DNA of 64,000 bases from JAJEFO01 sp965214325 (GCA_965214325.1 CBDCBG010000005.1:1-64000); one strand, 5' to 3'. Positions 17,257-26,700 are shown, counted from the stretch's first letter. Made by a program: numbers and translations. Notes: generated from the sequence alone by a model not told the origin.

Positions 17257-17454
17257 TCAGACCAGGAAGCCGAGGATCGCGACGGCAAGGCCGATCATCG
17301 CGGCCATGGACAGCAGCATGCGGGTTTCGCGCCTGGCCGACTCGGCCCGCATCTCGTTCAGGGTCGAATTCACGTTCGCCTGCATGACTTCAAAATCCTT
17401 CTTCAAAAGCTCGAACCGCTTCGCAAGCTCTCGATTGTCCGGCTCGTCGCTCAT
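17257..17454 (-). CDS. Small coiled-coil membrane-anchored protein
   Basis: The 65-aa protein has a charged helical N-terminal half (RELAKRFELLKKDFEVMQAN, predicted coiled coil) and a single C-terminal membrane helix LLSMAAMIGLAVAILGFLV. The layout resembles the 86-aa protein at 27405 and bacterial relatives of CCDC90/DUF1640. Function is unknown. Confidence 0.55.
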   Translation of the reverse strand: MSDEPDNRELAKRFELLKKDFEVMQANVNSTLNEMRAESARRETRMLLSMAAMIGLAVAILGFLV

Positions 17455-17596
17455 GTCTTCAAGACATATGTCCGTTTGCCGGTCCGGTCAATACGGCCGC
17501 TCCGGACCCCTCCGGACCAGGCGCCCCTGCCAGCGCGCGAAGGGCTGCCACACGTCCCAAGCGGCGCGGCAGTGGGCCAGGCGCAACTGTCCCGGC

Positions 17597-17900
17597 CAGG
17601 AGCGGATCGTTCGGAAGCGTGAAGATCCCGAGCGCAAGCCGACCCTGCCATACCTGTTGCCGATCACCGGCACGACGCCTGACGCCGCCCGGGACGCCAT
17701 CGAGATACCTGCCGTGGAAATCCGCCGGGACGGCCTGACCGACGCGAAGCGCTTGAGCGCTTGTGGATCATCCTTGACGACCACAACCGCGACATCCTGG
17801 AGGCGTCGCACTGCTTCGAACCCGATGGCCGGATCGGCAAGTTCTCCAAGACGTTTCCCAGACAGGTCGCAGCACGTTGCCTGGCAGCCTGTCAGCGGTG
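17597..17900 (+). pseudogene. Decayed PemK/MazF-like toxin remnant (tentative)
   Basis: Two frames read together give PYLLPITGTTPDAARDAIEI, PAVEIRRDGLTDAKR and then LWIILDDHNRDILEASH. That order of pieces resembles PemK-like growth inhibitors (ITHTPP..AIEIP...LGLD...WIVL.E.N). The frame break sits in GCGCTTGAGCGCTTGTGG near 17753, where an 8-base repeat would explain the shift. No antitoxin gene is seen next to it. Confidence 0.35.
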
Positions 17901-18445
17901 TGGCGCCGCGAGCGAAGTGGATCGAGCGGAGCTTTGAGGATGACGCGGGTTTCCCCCGGCGTCTTGTTTCGGTCCTTCCGCCACTCCTTCCAGCATTCCG
18001 TGGCAGCATGCTCGATGTCGCCAGCGACGTCCGCGCGTCCCGCGAAGCAGGGAGGAACGTTGCGGTGGCTCGCCTCGGCGGACTTGTTCAATCGCTCAAG
18101 AGCGATGTCGGCCATCGGTCTTCTCCGTCCCGTGTCCTGTCCTCCAGCATGCTGCATCAACTTCTCGATGTCAGTCGGAATGAAGCTCGTCGGCTGATGG
18201 CCCGGAGGGAATCGATCGAACGGCGACGGCGGCTTGACGGCTTCGGGCAGCGCCGCGATGCCGGAGGCATCTCCCCCTGCCTTCTCTGCCACCGGGTCTT
18301 CGAGGCTGTCCAGGCAGCGGAGACAGTCAGCGGCCTCTGCCTTGCCGGGAAAGCGGTCGCTGTCCCATGAAGCGGCCGGAACGGAAGAAGAACAATTTCC
18401 CCGCCACTCTTGTGCTCGCAATGTTCCTGTGCCAGGACTCGGCGC
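17901..18445. other. No supported gene
   Basis: Several overlapping open frames exist on both strands, as expected for GC-rich DNA, but none shows a recognisable domain or a good start. The longest, on the minus strand from 18559 to 17768, has low-complexity composition. Confidence 0.4.
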
Positions 18446-18718
18446 ATGGAAGACGAATGCAACCGGCCGGTGTCGCGTGAGCAGCTCCTTTTCGCAGTCG
18501 AGATGGCACTGTTCCAGGCGCGCGGCCTCTGGCCGAAGAGGCGGGATCCAGGCGATCACGACCGCCTCAAGCCTATGGCAAGGGCGATCGTCGACGATCT
18601 CGAGCGCAGCCGGATCCGCTGCGTGCAGCTGCCGCCGATCGGGGCCGCCAGCGCATCGGATCTTTGCCCGGAACTGCGCAGGGACGCCTTGGGCAAGGCG
18701 GACGCAAATGGTCGATGA
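18446..18718 (+). CDS. Small hypothetical protein
   Basis: The 90-aa frame reads MEDECNRPVSREQLLFAVEM, then ALFQARGLWPKRRDPGDHDR. It is acidic and looks globular, with an AGGA eight bases before the ATG at 18446. I recognise no family with certainty. It is plausible as a real plasmid gene but could be chance. Confidence 0.4.
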   Translation: MEDECNRPVSREQLLFAVEMALFQARGLWPKRRDPGDHDRLKPMARAIVDDLERSRIRCVQLPPIGAASASDLCPELRRDALGKADANGR

Positions 18719-19351
18719 TGTCCGCGGGGATTGAGGACTTCCTCCAGGGTATCGGTGACGATCAGGGCCGGCATCGCACAGGACATGTTCAACCCATGTC
18801 GTACATGTCCGTCCAGCTTGCGTCCGCCTCGGCGCTTCACGTTCTGGCAGATGGTGTGTCGCGGGGATCCGGCCCTGCGGCCAGCCAGTTCCGAACCGCC
18901 CAGTCTCCGACAGCTTGAGGACAAGGAGTCGGAGACAATGAATGGATAATCCCGGGAATTTCGCGCCGACGCTTCAAACGCCACTACTTATCCCCCTTCG
19001 CTGCACCGTGCAATGGGTTGACGATCTGAAGCCCCCTGAAATCCCGTTCGTTATCCGTCTGCAAAATCTGACAACACGTGATCAGGAATCTGGCGACACG
19101 TGACCAGGATTCTCCGTCAAGTACGCAAGATTTAGCAGTGGAATCTTGATTCGCTGCGTGCGCCAGGCATTGCCTCCCGGCACTTCGGGCTCCATGCCGA
19201 TCTTGCGACCGCCTTGGGTCGTGAGGTGGACCTGCTTGCCGGTCTGCCCGACAACAAGTGTCTTTTGGCCGGCATCGACCCGTGCCGCAAGGTCGTCCAT
19301 GAAGCTTGATTCCGGGTCCTGCCCGGAGGATGTCAACCAATCGGCCGGGCG
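18719..19351. other. No supported gene
   Basis: This stretch separates the decayed region from the two-gene unit at 19352. A minus-strand frame ending at 19082 reads MDDLAARVDAGQKTLVVGQT but has no family I recognise. It may be a fragment of a mobile element. Confidence 0.35.
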
Positions 19352-19588
19352 ATGGAGCGGAACGCTGCGCCGCGAGCCGAGTTGATCACGCTTTGTCGGG
19401 AGGCCCTGGCCTCCTTGGCGGAAATGTCGGAAAGCCTTCCCAAGGGCGGTGAACCGAGGCGGGAGGCGCTTGAATTGGTCCTTCGGGTCTGCAACGTGGG
19501 CATGGACGAGCTGAGGACCATCTTGCGAAACGAAGGAGACACGCAAATTGAGGCCCTCAAGGGCACGATGGTAAGGAAAGGATATTGA
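19352..19588 (+). CDS. Small helical protein, partner of the next gene
   Basis: The 78-aa protein is largely alpha-helical by composition (ELITLCREALASLAEMSESL). It ends three bases before the GTG of the 333-aa gene, so the two are very likely co-transcribed and co-translated. A short first gene before a HEPN-like gene is a common toxin-antitoxin or defence layout. That reading is inference. I recognise no family. Confidence 0.5.
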   Translation: MERNAAPRAELITLCREALASLAEMSESLPKGGEPRREALELVLRVCNVGMDELRTILRNEGDTQIEALKGTMVRKGY

Positions 19589-19591
19589 ACT

Positions 19592-20593
19592 GTGTGGATC
19601 GGTGATCGTGAGAAATATGCTCTGATCGGTCTTCAGGCGAAGCTCGAAGGGGCGGCACCACCGGAGCAGGTCCAATCGGGTCTGTGGGTTCTGACCGACA
19701 CAACTTTTGATGTTCCGCCACAGTGGCGGGAATGGCTGGGCACCATTCGCGCTGAAGAGGTTGGGGGCAGCAACCTGTTCCTCGTCAGCAAGCTGGCCTC
19801 AACGACGCCTGGAGTTCTGGATGGCGAGAACCAAGCATTGCAGCGTCGTGTCCACCACTTCTATGTTGGGCTGCTGCTGTCCGCAATGTTCTCGCCCGCT
19901 CACAAACCGGTCATGCTGACCGGTGCACGGCAGAATGGGGTGATTGATGTTCGACAACAATCGGATCTCGATCTACCGGCGTCACAGGTCTTCCGACCTT
20001 ACCCGCCGATCTTTGCTGACGATATCTTGGGGGCGGCACGGCTCGGACAGAAGCTGGATGCGATGGATCCCGAGGCCGTTCCCGGTGGACTGTGGCGGCT
20101 TATTCGGACGCTACACCTTTATGTCGAAACGCGCTCAATCGGAGAGCTCATAGACCGGATTCATCAATATTGCCGCTGCATCGATGGGCTAATCCTGCCT
20201 GCAATCGGAAGGACCCGGCAACAGTTCAAGAGCCGCACTGAATTGTTCATCGGGCCGGGCCATCACGACCTAACGGGCGAGATCTATGATATCCGGAGCC
20301 GCGTAGAGCACCTTCATGAGAATCGATATCTGGAAACATTCGACCGGGATGTTCGGCTCGACTTGGTGAAGAAGGAGGCAGTTGTCGAATATATTGCGCG
20401 CAAGGCGCTGTCATGGATCATCAGTCGAGAGGCACTCTGGCCGCATTTCGGAAATACGGCGGCTCTGGAAGAGTTCTGGGCCCTATCGCAGGAGCGGCGG
20501 CAGGAACTTTGGGGCGACCCCATTGACCCCTTGGCGCCTGTTGCAGATTTCGACCCAAACCAGTTGCACGACAGGGACCTGGGGAAGACTTAG
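19592..20593 (+). CDS. Hypothetical protein with HEPN-like motif
   Basis: The 333-aa protein starts with GTG, with AAGGAAAGG about nine bases upstream. Its C-terminal third contains IYDIRSRVEHLHENRYLE, close to the R-x4-H motif and context of Apea-like HEPN domains (YDIRSxxVHG). It then has a long helix with VEYIARKALSWIISR. The N-terminal part is unassigned. HEPN proteins often cut RNA. Whether this one does is not shown. It faces the gene at 20590, which ends within four bases. Confidence 0.5.
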   Translation: MWIGDREKYALIGLQAKLEGAAPPEQVQSGLWVLTDTTFDVPPQWREWLGTIRAEEVGGSNLFLVSKLASTTPGVLDGENQALQRRVHHFYVGLLLSAMFSPAHKPVMLTGARQNGVIDVRQQSDLDLPASQVFRPYPPIFADDILGAARLGQKLDAMDPEAVPGGLWRLIRTLHLYVETRSIGELIDRIHQYCRCIDGLILPAIGRTRQQFKSRTELFIGPGHHDLTGEIYDIRSRVEHLHENRYLETFDRDVRLDLVKKEAVVEYIARKALSWIISREALWPHFGNTAALEEFWALSQERRQELWGDPIDPLAPVADFDPNQLHDRDLGKT

Positions 20594-21177
20594 CGGGCTG
20601 CCCGGCGCAGATCCCCTGCTTTGAAAGCGACAGCAGCTGTGCGCTCCGAGAACCGGGTCATCAATTCGATCGTCCAGTCCCGGCGTCCACGTCGGCCGGC
20701 ATACAGCAAGCGCTGCTCACCCGTCTGCGCAGTGTGGGGATTCGCATGCATAAGACTATTTCGTTCAGTGACGATGTGGGAGAAAGCGCTCGCGAGCGCT
20801 TGGAGCCGAACCTCGAAAGACCGGGTATCATCAAGCGCTTCCACTACCCTGCAGAAGCTATTGGATATCTCGCCGGCAGTTTTGTGTGGGGCTTCCTGCA
20901 GAAAGCCCGGTCGCAGCGTTTCCGTTAGCCAGATTATTTCCCATTCGAGGTAGGCGAAATTGTATGCGGCGCGACCCAAGGCCCGGAGATATTCCTCGGC
21001 AGCAGGGATTCGCTCTGACTGTTCCTTCATCATGAGATTCTGTAGCGACACCGGTGGGTAGCGACAAGACCGCATTGCCGAGAGGATGGTCTGAAGGTGG
21101 AGAGTGATCGATGGTGAGCCAGGACCCTCAGAGCTTGAATCATAAGTCATTGATCTGACTTTGCTATTTGAATTCAT
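20590..21177 (-). CDS. Hypothetical protein with HEPN-like motif, convergent to the previous gene
   Basis: The 195-aa protein has helices with AAYNFAYLEWEIIWLTETLR and the motif HIVTERNSLMHANPHT, again R-x4-H of HEPN type. The ATG at 21177 follows GAGG by about eight bases, though MTYDSS at 21150 is also possible. The two genes overlap tail to tail by four bases. The IS5 fragment immediately upstream has probably replaced its promoter region. Confidence 0.5.
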   Translation of the reverse strand: MNSNSKVRSMTYDSSSEGPGSPSITLHLQTILSAMRSCRYPPVSLQNLMMKEQSERIPAAEEYLRALGRAAYNFAYLEWEIIWLTETLRPGFLQEAPHKTAGEISNSFCRVVEALDDTRSFEVRLQALASAFSHIVTERNSLMHANPHTAQTGEQRLLYAGRRGRRDWTIELMTRFSERTAAVAFKAGDLRRAAR

Positions 21178-21827
21178 GGCGTTAGACCTCGTGCCACTCG
21201 GCGCATCAGGAACCGGCAGGCCGCGAGCTGCGCCCATGCCAAGGAGCTCGCCAGCGTCCGCTCGAAGTCCTTCGCCAGGCGTCGGCACCGCGACATCCAC
21301 GCGAATGTCCTCTCCACCACCCAGCGACGGCAAAGGACCGTGAAGCCCCTTGTTTCCTTCGGTTTCCGGACGATCTCGATGATCGATCCGAGGCCGCGGC
21401 CCTTCAGCGCCTCCTCCAGCTTCGGTCCCGCGTAGCCGCCGTCCGCCCAGAGCCTCGTCACCTGCGGCGCCTTCTCCAGCATGCCGAGGATCACCTCCGG
21501 CGCGCCGTCCCGGTCCTGCACCGAGGCCTCGTGGACCGCGATCACGATCGGGAACCCTTCCACGTCCACCGTGGCGTGGCGCTTCCTGCCCTTGATCCGC
21601 TTCCCGGCGTCGTATCCCGAAGGCCCGCCCATCTCCGTGGTCTTCACCGACTGGCTGTCGACCGCGGCCGCCGTCGGCTCCGCCGGGCGGCCCTCGAACT
21701 CGCGCGCGAGGGTGCGCAGAGCGTCCAGCATCCGTTCCAGAACCCCCGTGCGGCACCAGGGCCTCATCGCATGATTTGTTAGCTGGATTACCCTAAGAAA
21801 GAACGGATCGTGCACATCCTGGATCAA
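21174..21827 (-). pseudogene. IS5-family transposase, N-terminally truncated
   Basis: The catalytic core is present: AAAVDSQSVKTTEMGG (first Asp), TRLWADGGYAGPKL (second Asp) and RWVVERTFAWMSRCRRL (Glu with the R/K helix). This matches the IS427/ISL2 group of IS5. The usual first 100 residues are missing. Coding sense begins near RTGVLERML at about 21770, where the 45-bp shared segment takes over. No terminal repeats could be found, so the element is dead. Confidence 0.7.
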
Positions 21828-22265
21828 CGGATCGACTGAGCGATCCTGTAAGCTGTTGCCCTGCCGAAATTAAGTTGCATTGCGACCTGACCGGGCGTCA
21901 TTCCAGCCTTGATGAGCTTTTGCGCCGCAGAAACCTTCTCGCTGGGGAGCGGCGGCCGTCCCGGCTTCCTGCCGCGCTTCCTGGCGGCCGCGATGCCGTC
22001 GCGGGTGCGTTCCGCGATCAGCCGGCGCTCGAAATGCGCGATCGCGCCGAAGACGTGAAAGACCAGCTCGCCGGCGGCGGATGACGTGTCAACGTCCTCC
22101 TCGAGGCTGACCAGGTGAATGCCACGCTCCTTGAGGTCCTCGACGATCTCGAGCAGTTCCTTCAGCGACCGGCCAAGACGGTCGAGGCGGATGACGCAGA
22201 GGCTGTCGCCGGATCGCGCATGATCGATCAGCTCGGTCAGGGCCGGGCGCTTGGCGCGGTTGCCG
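21824..22265 (-). pseudogene. Serine resolvase/invertase, N-terminus removed by IS6
   Basis: The frame reads CVIRLDRLGRSLKELLEIVE, then GAIAHFERRLIAERTRDGIA and a C-terminal helix-turn-helix (MTPGQVAMQLNFGRATAYRI), all typical of Tn3/Hin-type serine recombinases. The catalytic-Ser N-terminus is gone because the gene is cut at 22265 by the IS6-family element. There is no start codon in frame. Confidence 0.75.
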
Positions 22266-23171
22266 GGGGTGTGGTCTGGTTCCGTATTTCTTCAAAATCC
22301 TTGCTGGATCGCGATCTTTTCAAGCTCCGCTCCATGCAGCGACATCAACTCGCTCAACATCTCCGGCCCGATCCCGAAGGCACTTTCGACAAGACGCGCT
22401 TCGCCCCTGATGCCGGGCTGAAGCTGGAAGGCCTTGGCCTGCTTCTTCCGGAGCGCGCGCATGACCTCGAAGCCTTTGATCGTGGCGCAGGCGGTCTTCA
22501 TTGACTTGAATCCAAGGGTCGGCTTGATCAGGCGCTTGAGCTTGCCGTGATCGGCCTCGACGACGTTGTTGAGGTACTTCACCTGCCTGTGCTCGGTCTC
22601 GGAAGGGCATTTCCCCTCTTTCCTCAACTCCCGGATGGCCTGGCCGCAGCACCCCGCCTTGTCGGTGTTGATCACGACGGGCTTCTCCCGCTCCTTGCGC
22701 CCGCGCAGCGCCTTGCCCAGGAACCGTTTGGCAGCTTTGGCATTGCGGGTCTGCGACAGGTGGAAGTCGATGGTGTCGCCACGGCTGTCGACCGCGCGGT
22801 ACAGATACGCCCGTTTCCCTCTGACCTTGACGTAGGTTTCGTCCACGCGCCAGGATGGCGAAAGGCCGCCACGGCGACAATGCCAGCGCAGGCGCCTTTC
22901 GATTTCCGGCGCGTAGGCCTGCACCCAGCGATGGATGGTGGCATGGTCCACCGCGACGCCGCGCTCCTCCAGCATTTCTTCAAGATCGCGGTAGCTGATC
23001 CCGTATCGGCAATGCCACCGAACGGCCCATAGGATGATCTCGCCCTGGAAATGTCGCCATTTGAAATCGCGGGTCATGGGAGAGCCTCCAATAGCACGGC
23101 CTGTCAGAGGCTGCCACCTGCCGCCGCCTCGCTCACAAGGACAGCTGGGAGCGGTTTTTGCAACAGGGCCC
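22266..23171 (-). mobile_element. IS6-family element, copy 1 (left end lost)
   Basis: The right end (TTGCAACAGGGCC at 23158-23170) is intact. The other end lacks about 35 bases when set against copy 3, including its terminal repeat, and joins straight to the resolvase. It is almost identical to copy 3 at 34457-35396 but in the opposite orientation. Confidence 0.85.
22292..23077 (-). CDS. IS6-family transposase, copy 1
   Basis: The 261-aa protein is full length. It has WRHFQGEIILWAVRWHCRYG at the N-terminus, then WRVDETYVKVRGKRAYLYRA (first Asp), VVINTDKAGC (second Asp) and the final EADHGKLKRLIKPTLGFKS (Glu region). These are the DDE features of IS6/IS26-type enzymes. It differs from copy 3 by a few residues, for example ARLVES against VRLVER near the C-terminus. 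Confidence 0.9.
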   Translation of the reverse strand: MTRDFKWRHFQGEIILWAVRWHCRYGISYRDLEEMLEERGVAVDHATIHRWVQAYAPEIERRLRWHCRRGGLSPSWRVDETYVKVRGKRAYLYRAVDSRGDTIDFHLSQTRNAKAAKRFLGKALRGRKEREKPVVINTDKAGCCGQAIRELRKEGKCPSETEHRQVKYLNNVVEADHGKLKRLIKPTLGFKSMKTACATIKGFEVMRALRKKQAKAFQLQPGIRGEARLVESAFGIGPEMLSELMSLHGAELEKIAIQQGF

Positions 23172-23282
23172 TCGATGCCGGCATGGCGACGGCCACGGGC
23201 GCGCTGGGCGATCTTGTCCGGACGGAATACGCCGATGCGTTGACGGGCCTGGCGAAGGCGGTGGCGGGTTTCGGGACGAAGC

Positions 23283-25778
23283 TCACACGTCCTGACCTCG
23301 CCCCTTGCGACAGGCCACTTTCATGAGGCGGGTTTCCCCGCCCTGGCATTGTTCCCGGGCAATTCGCAGACCATGCGCAGGCCGGTTCCGGGGAAGATCG
23401 TGCATGTCTGGTTGAGCTCTTCGAGCAGTCCCGCGACGGCGGCGTCGCCCGCATCGCTGGCGGTGCCGAGGATGCGCACCCGCAGGATGCCGTTTTCCGG
23501 GTCCGGGACGATGTCGGCATCCGACTGGAACAGTTCGGCGAGGGTGCGGCGTGGGCGTTGCTTCGCGCCCTGCGCGTCGGCGACGGCGGGCATCATCCGG
23601 GTCTCGGCGCGGCAGGCGATCATGCGGATGACGTCGAGGAGCAGCCTCTCGCCGGAGGGCAGCGCGTCAAGCCACTCATCCTCGCCGAGTTCCGCGACCT
23701 TGACGTGCGTGGGCAGATCCCTGCGCCGGAGCTTGAGCGCCTCGCGCTCGGCGTCGAGCGTCCCGATCTCGGCCTTCAGCCTCTCGGCGGACCTGGCGGC
23801 CGTGCCGGACGGCCCGCCCCCGGTCAGGTCGGCGACGCGGTTGCGCAGCGTGCCGAGCCTGTTCCGCATCCGGTTGATCCGGCGGTCCAGCTCGCGCCGG
23901 GCCGGATTGACGACGCGCGCCTCCGGATCCTGCTCGGCAAGGCCGTGCACCGGCAGCGCGTCGAGGCTGAACTCGTCGCGCATGTACTTGAAGAAGCTCT
24001 CCTGCGCCCATCGGGAGAACAGCGCGCCTGCGGCCTGCTCCGTCGGCACGCCGAAGTCGGTGGTCACGAGCGGGACCTGCCGGCCCGAGTCCAGCAAGCG
24101 GCGGATCTGGCGAACCTCGGGCCCCTTGCCGCCCTTGCCCAGCCTGATCCGCCTCTCGGCAAGGCGGACCTCGGCCGAGCCGGCGCCGCCGGGACCGTGG
24201 AGCGGCGCCTCGACGGCGCGGAACTCCTCCTCCGGCCAGTCCTCGCCCCTGAAGCCCTTGTGCCAGGTGATCACCGCGATGCCACGCCGGGCGAGGCGGG
24301 CGAACAGGGCCGGGCTCCATCCCTCCCGGTCGAAGACCAGCGTCAGCGCGGGCGCGGCCTCCGGCGAGACCGTGAGATCCGGCGCGTCCGGTCCCGGCAG
24401 GCCCAGCCGATCCAGCGCCGGAAGGACGTCGTGCTCCAGCGCCTTGGCCATGCCGGGATCGAGATCCTTGTGCAGGCACAGCAGCGGCCTGCCGCCGAGC
24501 GCGTTGACCCAGTAGCTGGTCGAGGCCGGCAGGCAGAGCTTCCGGCGCGACACGAAGTGCTTCGGAAGGCGGCCCTTGCGGCCGGCATAGACCTTCACGT
24601 GCCCGTCCACCGACAGCGTGGCGTGGGCGTCCGGCTCGTCGGCCATCCACGCCCGCGCCAGCGCGTCCTGCCAGCCCTTCACCCGCTGAACGTCGGATGC
24701 GAGCGCCCGGATCTTGCGCCGCAGCGTCTTCGCTTCCGGGCAGCGGTCCAGCCCCAGGACCGCGCCCCATTCCCCCGGAGCCTCGTGGCGCAGCGCCTCG
24801 GGGTTGCGGACCCGGGCCATGAACAGGAACGCGAGCAGGAGAAGCGTGCTCGTCAGCCCGTGGCATCCTTTCGGCAGCGACAGGAACGCGCCCGAACGGT
24901 CGAGCAGCCCTTCCTTCAGGAGCGTCGGCAGCGCGGCCAGCACGCCGCCGCAGGCGACCGCCGAAAGAGGCTCGTCGAAGCGCGGATGCGCCTCGGCCAT
25001 CGCCCCCGCCGAGGCCGCGACGCGCCCCGCGCTGTCGCGCGCGCCCCGGCCCATCGGCGCCTCCCGGTCGCGCCGGTCCCGTTCGCTGCGGCCGAGCAGG
25101 CCTGCCCGGACATCCTCGTCCTGCGTGTCCGTTCCGGCCGGCTGCTCCTCCTGCGCCTCCGGCTTCGTGTTCTCCGGCTCGGGCTGTCGCGCGCCGATGA
25201 ACCCCTTGCGGCGGTTGTGGTTCAGCGTCGTGGCGGGAACCTCCAGCTCGCGGGCAACCGCGGTGCCGCTCATGCCCTTGGAAAGGAGGCGGTCCGCCTC
25301 CCGCGCCGTCTCGCCGGTGATCACGCTCGTTCCACGGCCCCGGCGCGGCTCGTGGAACGCCGCCTCGCCCTCGTTCCGAAGCTTGTCCGCCGCACGCTGA
25401 ACCGTCGCGCGGCCAACGCCGAACGCAGCCTGCAGGTCCCTGTGGCGGATGCCGTGCCTGGCGAACCTGGCGATCCGCAGTCTCATGGCCGGGCGGTCGT
25501 TCTCGTCGTGGCAGTCGAAGGGCTCGAGGTTGGAGAAGCAGACGGTCTGGCCGTCCTCGGATGCGAAGGAGAAGCACGAAGCGCCGATTTGGACGGCGTC
25601 TGAAGGGTGCATGGCGAGCGTGTTCATGGGAAGCGGGAAACCTGAAAGTGAGCCTCATGTCATATTGCCCGCTTCCGGCGTGCCTGTCAAGCCGGAAATC
25701 TGCATATTGTCGTTGTTTTGTTGGCCAAACGGGCCCTGGAGGACATCGAAATCAGCCCGCGAGGTCAGGACGTGTGAA
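23283..25778 (-). mobile_element. Unclassified 2.5-kb transposon with 19-bp perfect inverted repeats
   Basis: The ends are TCACACGTCCTGACCTCGC at 23283-23301 and its exact reverse complement at 25760-25778. AGC flanks both sides (23280-23282 and 25779-25781), and removing one copy restores the host reading frame, so a 3-bp target duplication is likely. One large transposase fills the element. Confidence 0.85.
23321..25627 (-). CDS. Large DDE transposase (about 770 aa)
   Basis: The 768-aa protein begins with a helix-turn-helix region (GIRHRDLQAAFGVGRATVQR and GMSGTAVARELEVPATTLNH), followed by a charged linker. The catalytic core shows ATLSVDGHVKVY, TLVFDREGWSPAL and RWAQESFFKYMRDEF, a plausible D-D-E triad. 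A C-terminal region rich in Arg and Leu has coiled-coil character. Size and layout set it apart from the usual IS families. I place it only as an ISNCY-type element. The frame is intact. Confidence 0.75.
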   Translation of the reverse strand: MNTLAMHPSDAVQIGASCFSFASEDGQTVCFSNLEPFDCHDENDRPAMRLRIARFARHGIRHRDLQAAFGVGRATVQRAADKLRNEGEAAFHEPRRGRGTSVITGETAREADRLLSKGMSGTAVARELEVPATTLNHNRRKGFIGARQPEPENTKPEAQEEQPAGTDTQDEDVRAGLLGRSERDRRDREAPMGRGARDSAGRVAASAGAMAEAHPRFDEPLSAVACGGVLAALPTLLKEGLLDRSGAFLSLPKGCHGLTSTLLLLAFLFMARVRNPEALRHEAPGEWGAVLGLDRCPEAKTLRRKIRALASDVQRVKGWQDALARAWMADEPDAHATLSVDGHVKVYAGRKGRLPKHFVSRRKLCLPASTSYWVNALGGRPLLCLHKDLDPGMAKALEHDVLPALDRLGLPGPDAPDLTVSPEAAPALTLVFDREGWSPALFARLARRGIAVITWHKGFRGEDWPEEEFRAVEAPLHGPGGAGSAEVRLAERRIRLGKGGKGPEVRQIRRLLDSGRQVPLVTTDFGVPTEQAAGALFSRWAQESFFKYMRDEFSLDALPVHGLAEQDPEARVVNPARRELDRRINRMRNRLGTLRNRVADLTGGGPSGTAARSAERLKAEIGTLDAEREALKLRRRDLPTHVKVAELGEDEWLDALPSGERLLLDVIRMIACRAETRMMPAVADAQGAKQRPRRTLAELFQSDADIVPDPENGILRVRILGTASDAGDAAVAGLLEELNQTCTIFPGTGLRMVCELPGNNARAGKPAS

Positions 25779-26463
25779 GCTGGACGGGTCGGGGCAGACG
25801 GTCGAGGGGCTGAAGACGGCGACCGCCGGCCTGGACAAAGCCACGAAGAAGACTTCGGAGGAGTGGGCGCGGCTGAAGCTGCTGGCCGACAAGCTTGACA
25901 AGATCGTGGAGCGACCCGAGCCCGTGGAGGAACAGCGTAAGGAACGGCAGATCTTCGGCTGGGGCGGGTTCCTGGCGGGGGCGCTTCTGGTCATCCTCGG
26001 GCTCTGGGCGCTTCCCGACGGGATGGAGACCGGCGTCGCGCGGATGGTCATGGGCACCAGTTACCCGGAGGCCGGCTGGCGGATGATGGATGCGCGCGAT
26101 GAGGACTGGGCAAGGCCCAGCGCGTCCTGGCCTGGATCCAGGTCACGCCGGAGGATGCCGCGGTTCACCGGAAATGCCGCGACACGGCCTGGGGGACCGG
26201 CAAGGCCCAGAAGTGCACGGTCGTGTTCCTGCCCAAAAGCGAGCCCTGACGGAACGGTTTCATCTTGGCGTTGAGCAGGACCGAGGGGTTGGGGGCGGCG
26301 GCGAGGTTCCTGGCCCGGTCGCAGGCTCAACGCCCGGGACCGGGCTTCCTGACCAGAAGGCCGGACGCTTCCGCGATCAGAGCGGATGACTCGCCGATTC
26401 TCGGGTTCAGGGCTGGGTGGCGGGCAGTTGAAGCGGTAGACGGACGGTGCTACCTTCCCGACA

Positions 26464-26700
26464 TGGTAGACGCAGCGTTCGACACCCTGGCGGTGACGCG
26501 CCAGCTCAAGGCCAAGGGGGCTTTGACTCCGATCAGGCCGAGGCGATCACCGAGGCCGTGCGGGCCGGAGTGACCGGCGGGGTCGCGACCAAAGCCGATC
26601 TGGCGGAGCTGCGCAGTGATCTGCGCGGCGAGATGAACGTGCGGTTTGCCCGGATCGAAAGCGATCTTCTTTGGATCAAGCGGATCGGCGGGGTCGTTCC
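26464..26700 (+). pseudogene. Frameshifted homologue of the 86-aa protein at 27405
   Basis: The start MVDAAFDTLAVTRQLKAKG is nearly the same as the intact protein's. Then GGGGG near 26516 shifts the frame, and the matching part continues as GFDSDQAEAITEAVRAGVTG and KADLAELRSDLRGEM. The C-terminal membrane helix is replaced by unrelated sequence. It is a decayed paralogue. Confidence 0.65.

Larger units (their letters stand above)
23172..26249 (+). pseudogene. DUF6118-like membrane protein, split by a transposon and frameshifted
   Basis: Removing the transposon at 23283-25778 and one AGC restores a continuous frame: MATATGALGDLVRTEYADAL, AKAVAGFGTK|LDGSGQ, then EEWARLKLLADKLDKIVERP and the membrane helix GGFLAGALLVILGLWAL. 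Past MMDARDED the frame must shift by one base near 26106 to continue GKAQRVLAWIQVTPEDAAVH and end at 26249. Layout (helical stalk, one membrane helix, short C-domain) resembles DUF6118 proteins of alphaproteobacterial plasmids. The 5' end is cut by IS6. Confidence 0.65.

Noticed and set aside
23349..25603. Long plus-strand ORFs opposite the 768-aa transposase
   Set aside because: These are GC-rich antisense shadows. The minus-strand frame has the catalytic motifs and fills the element between its inverted repeats.
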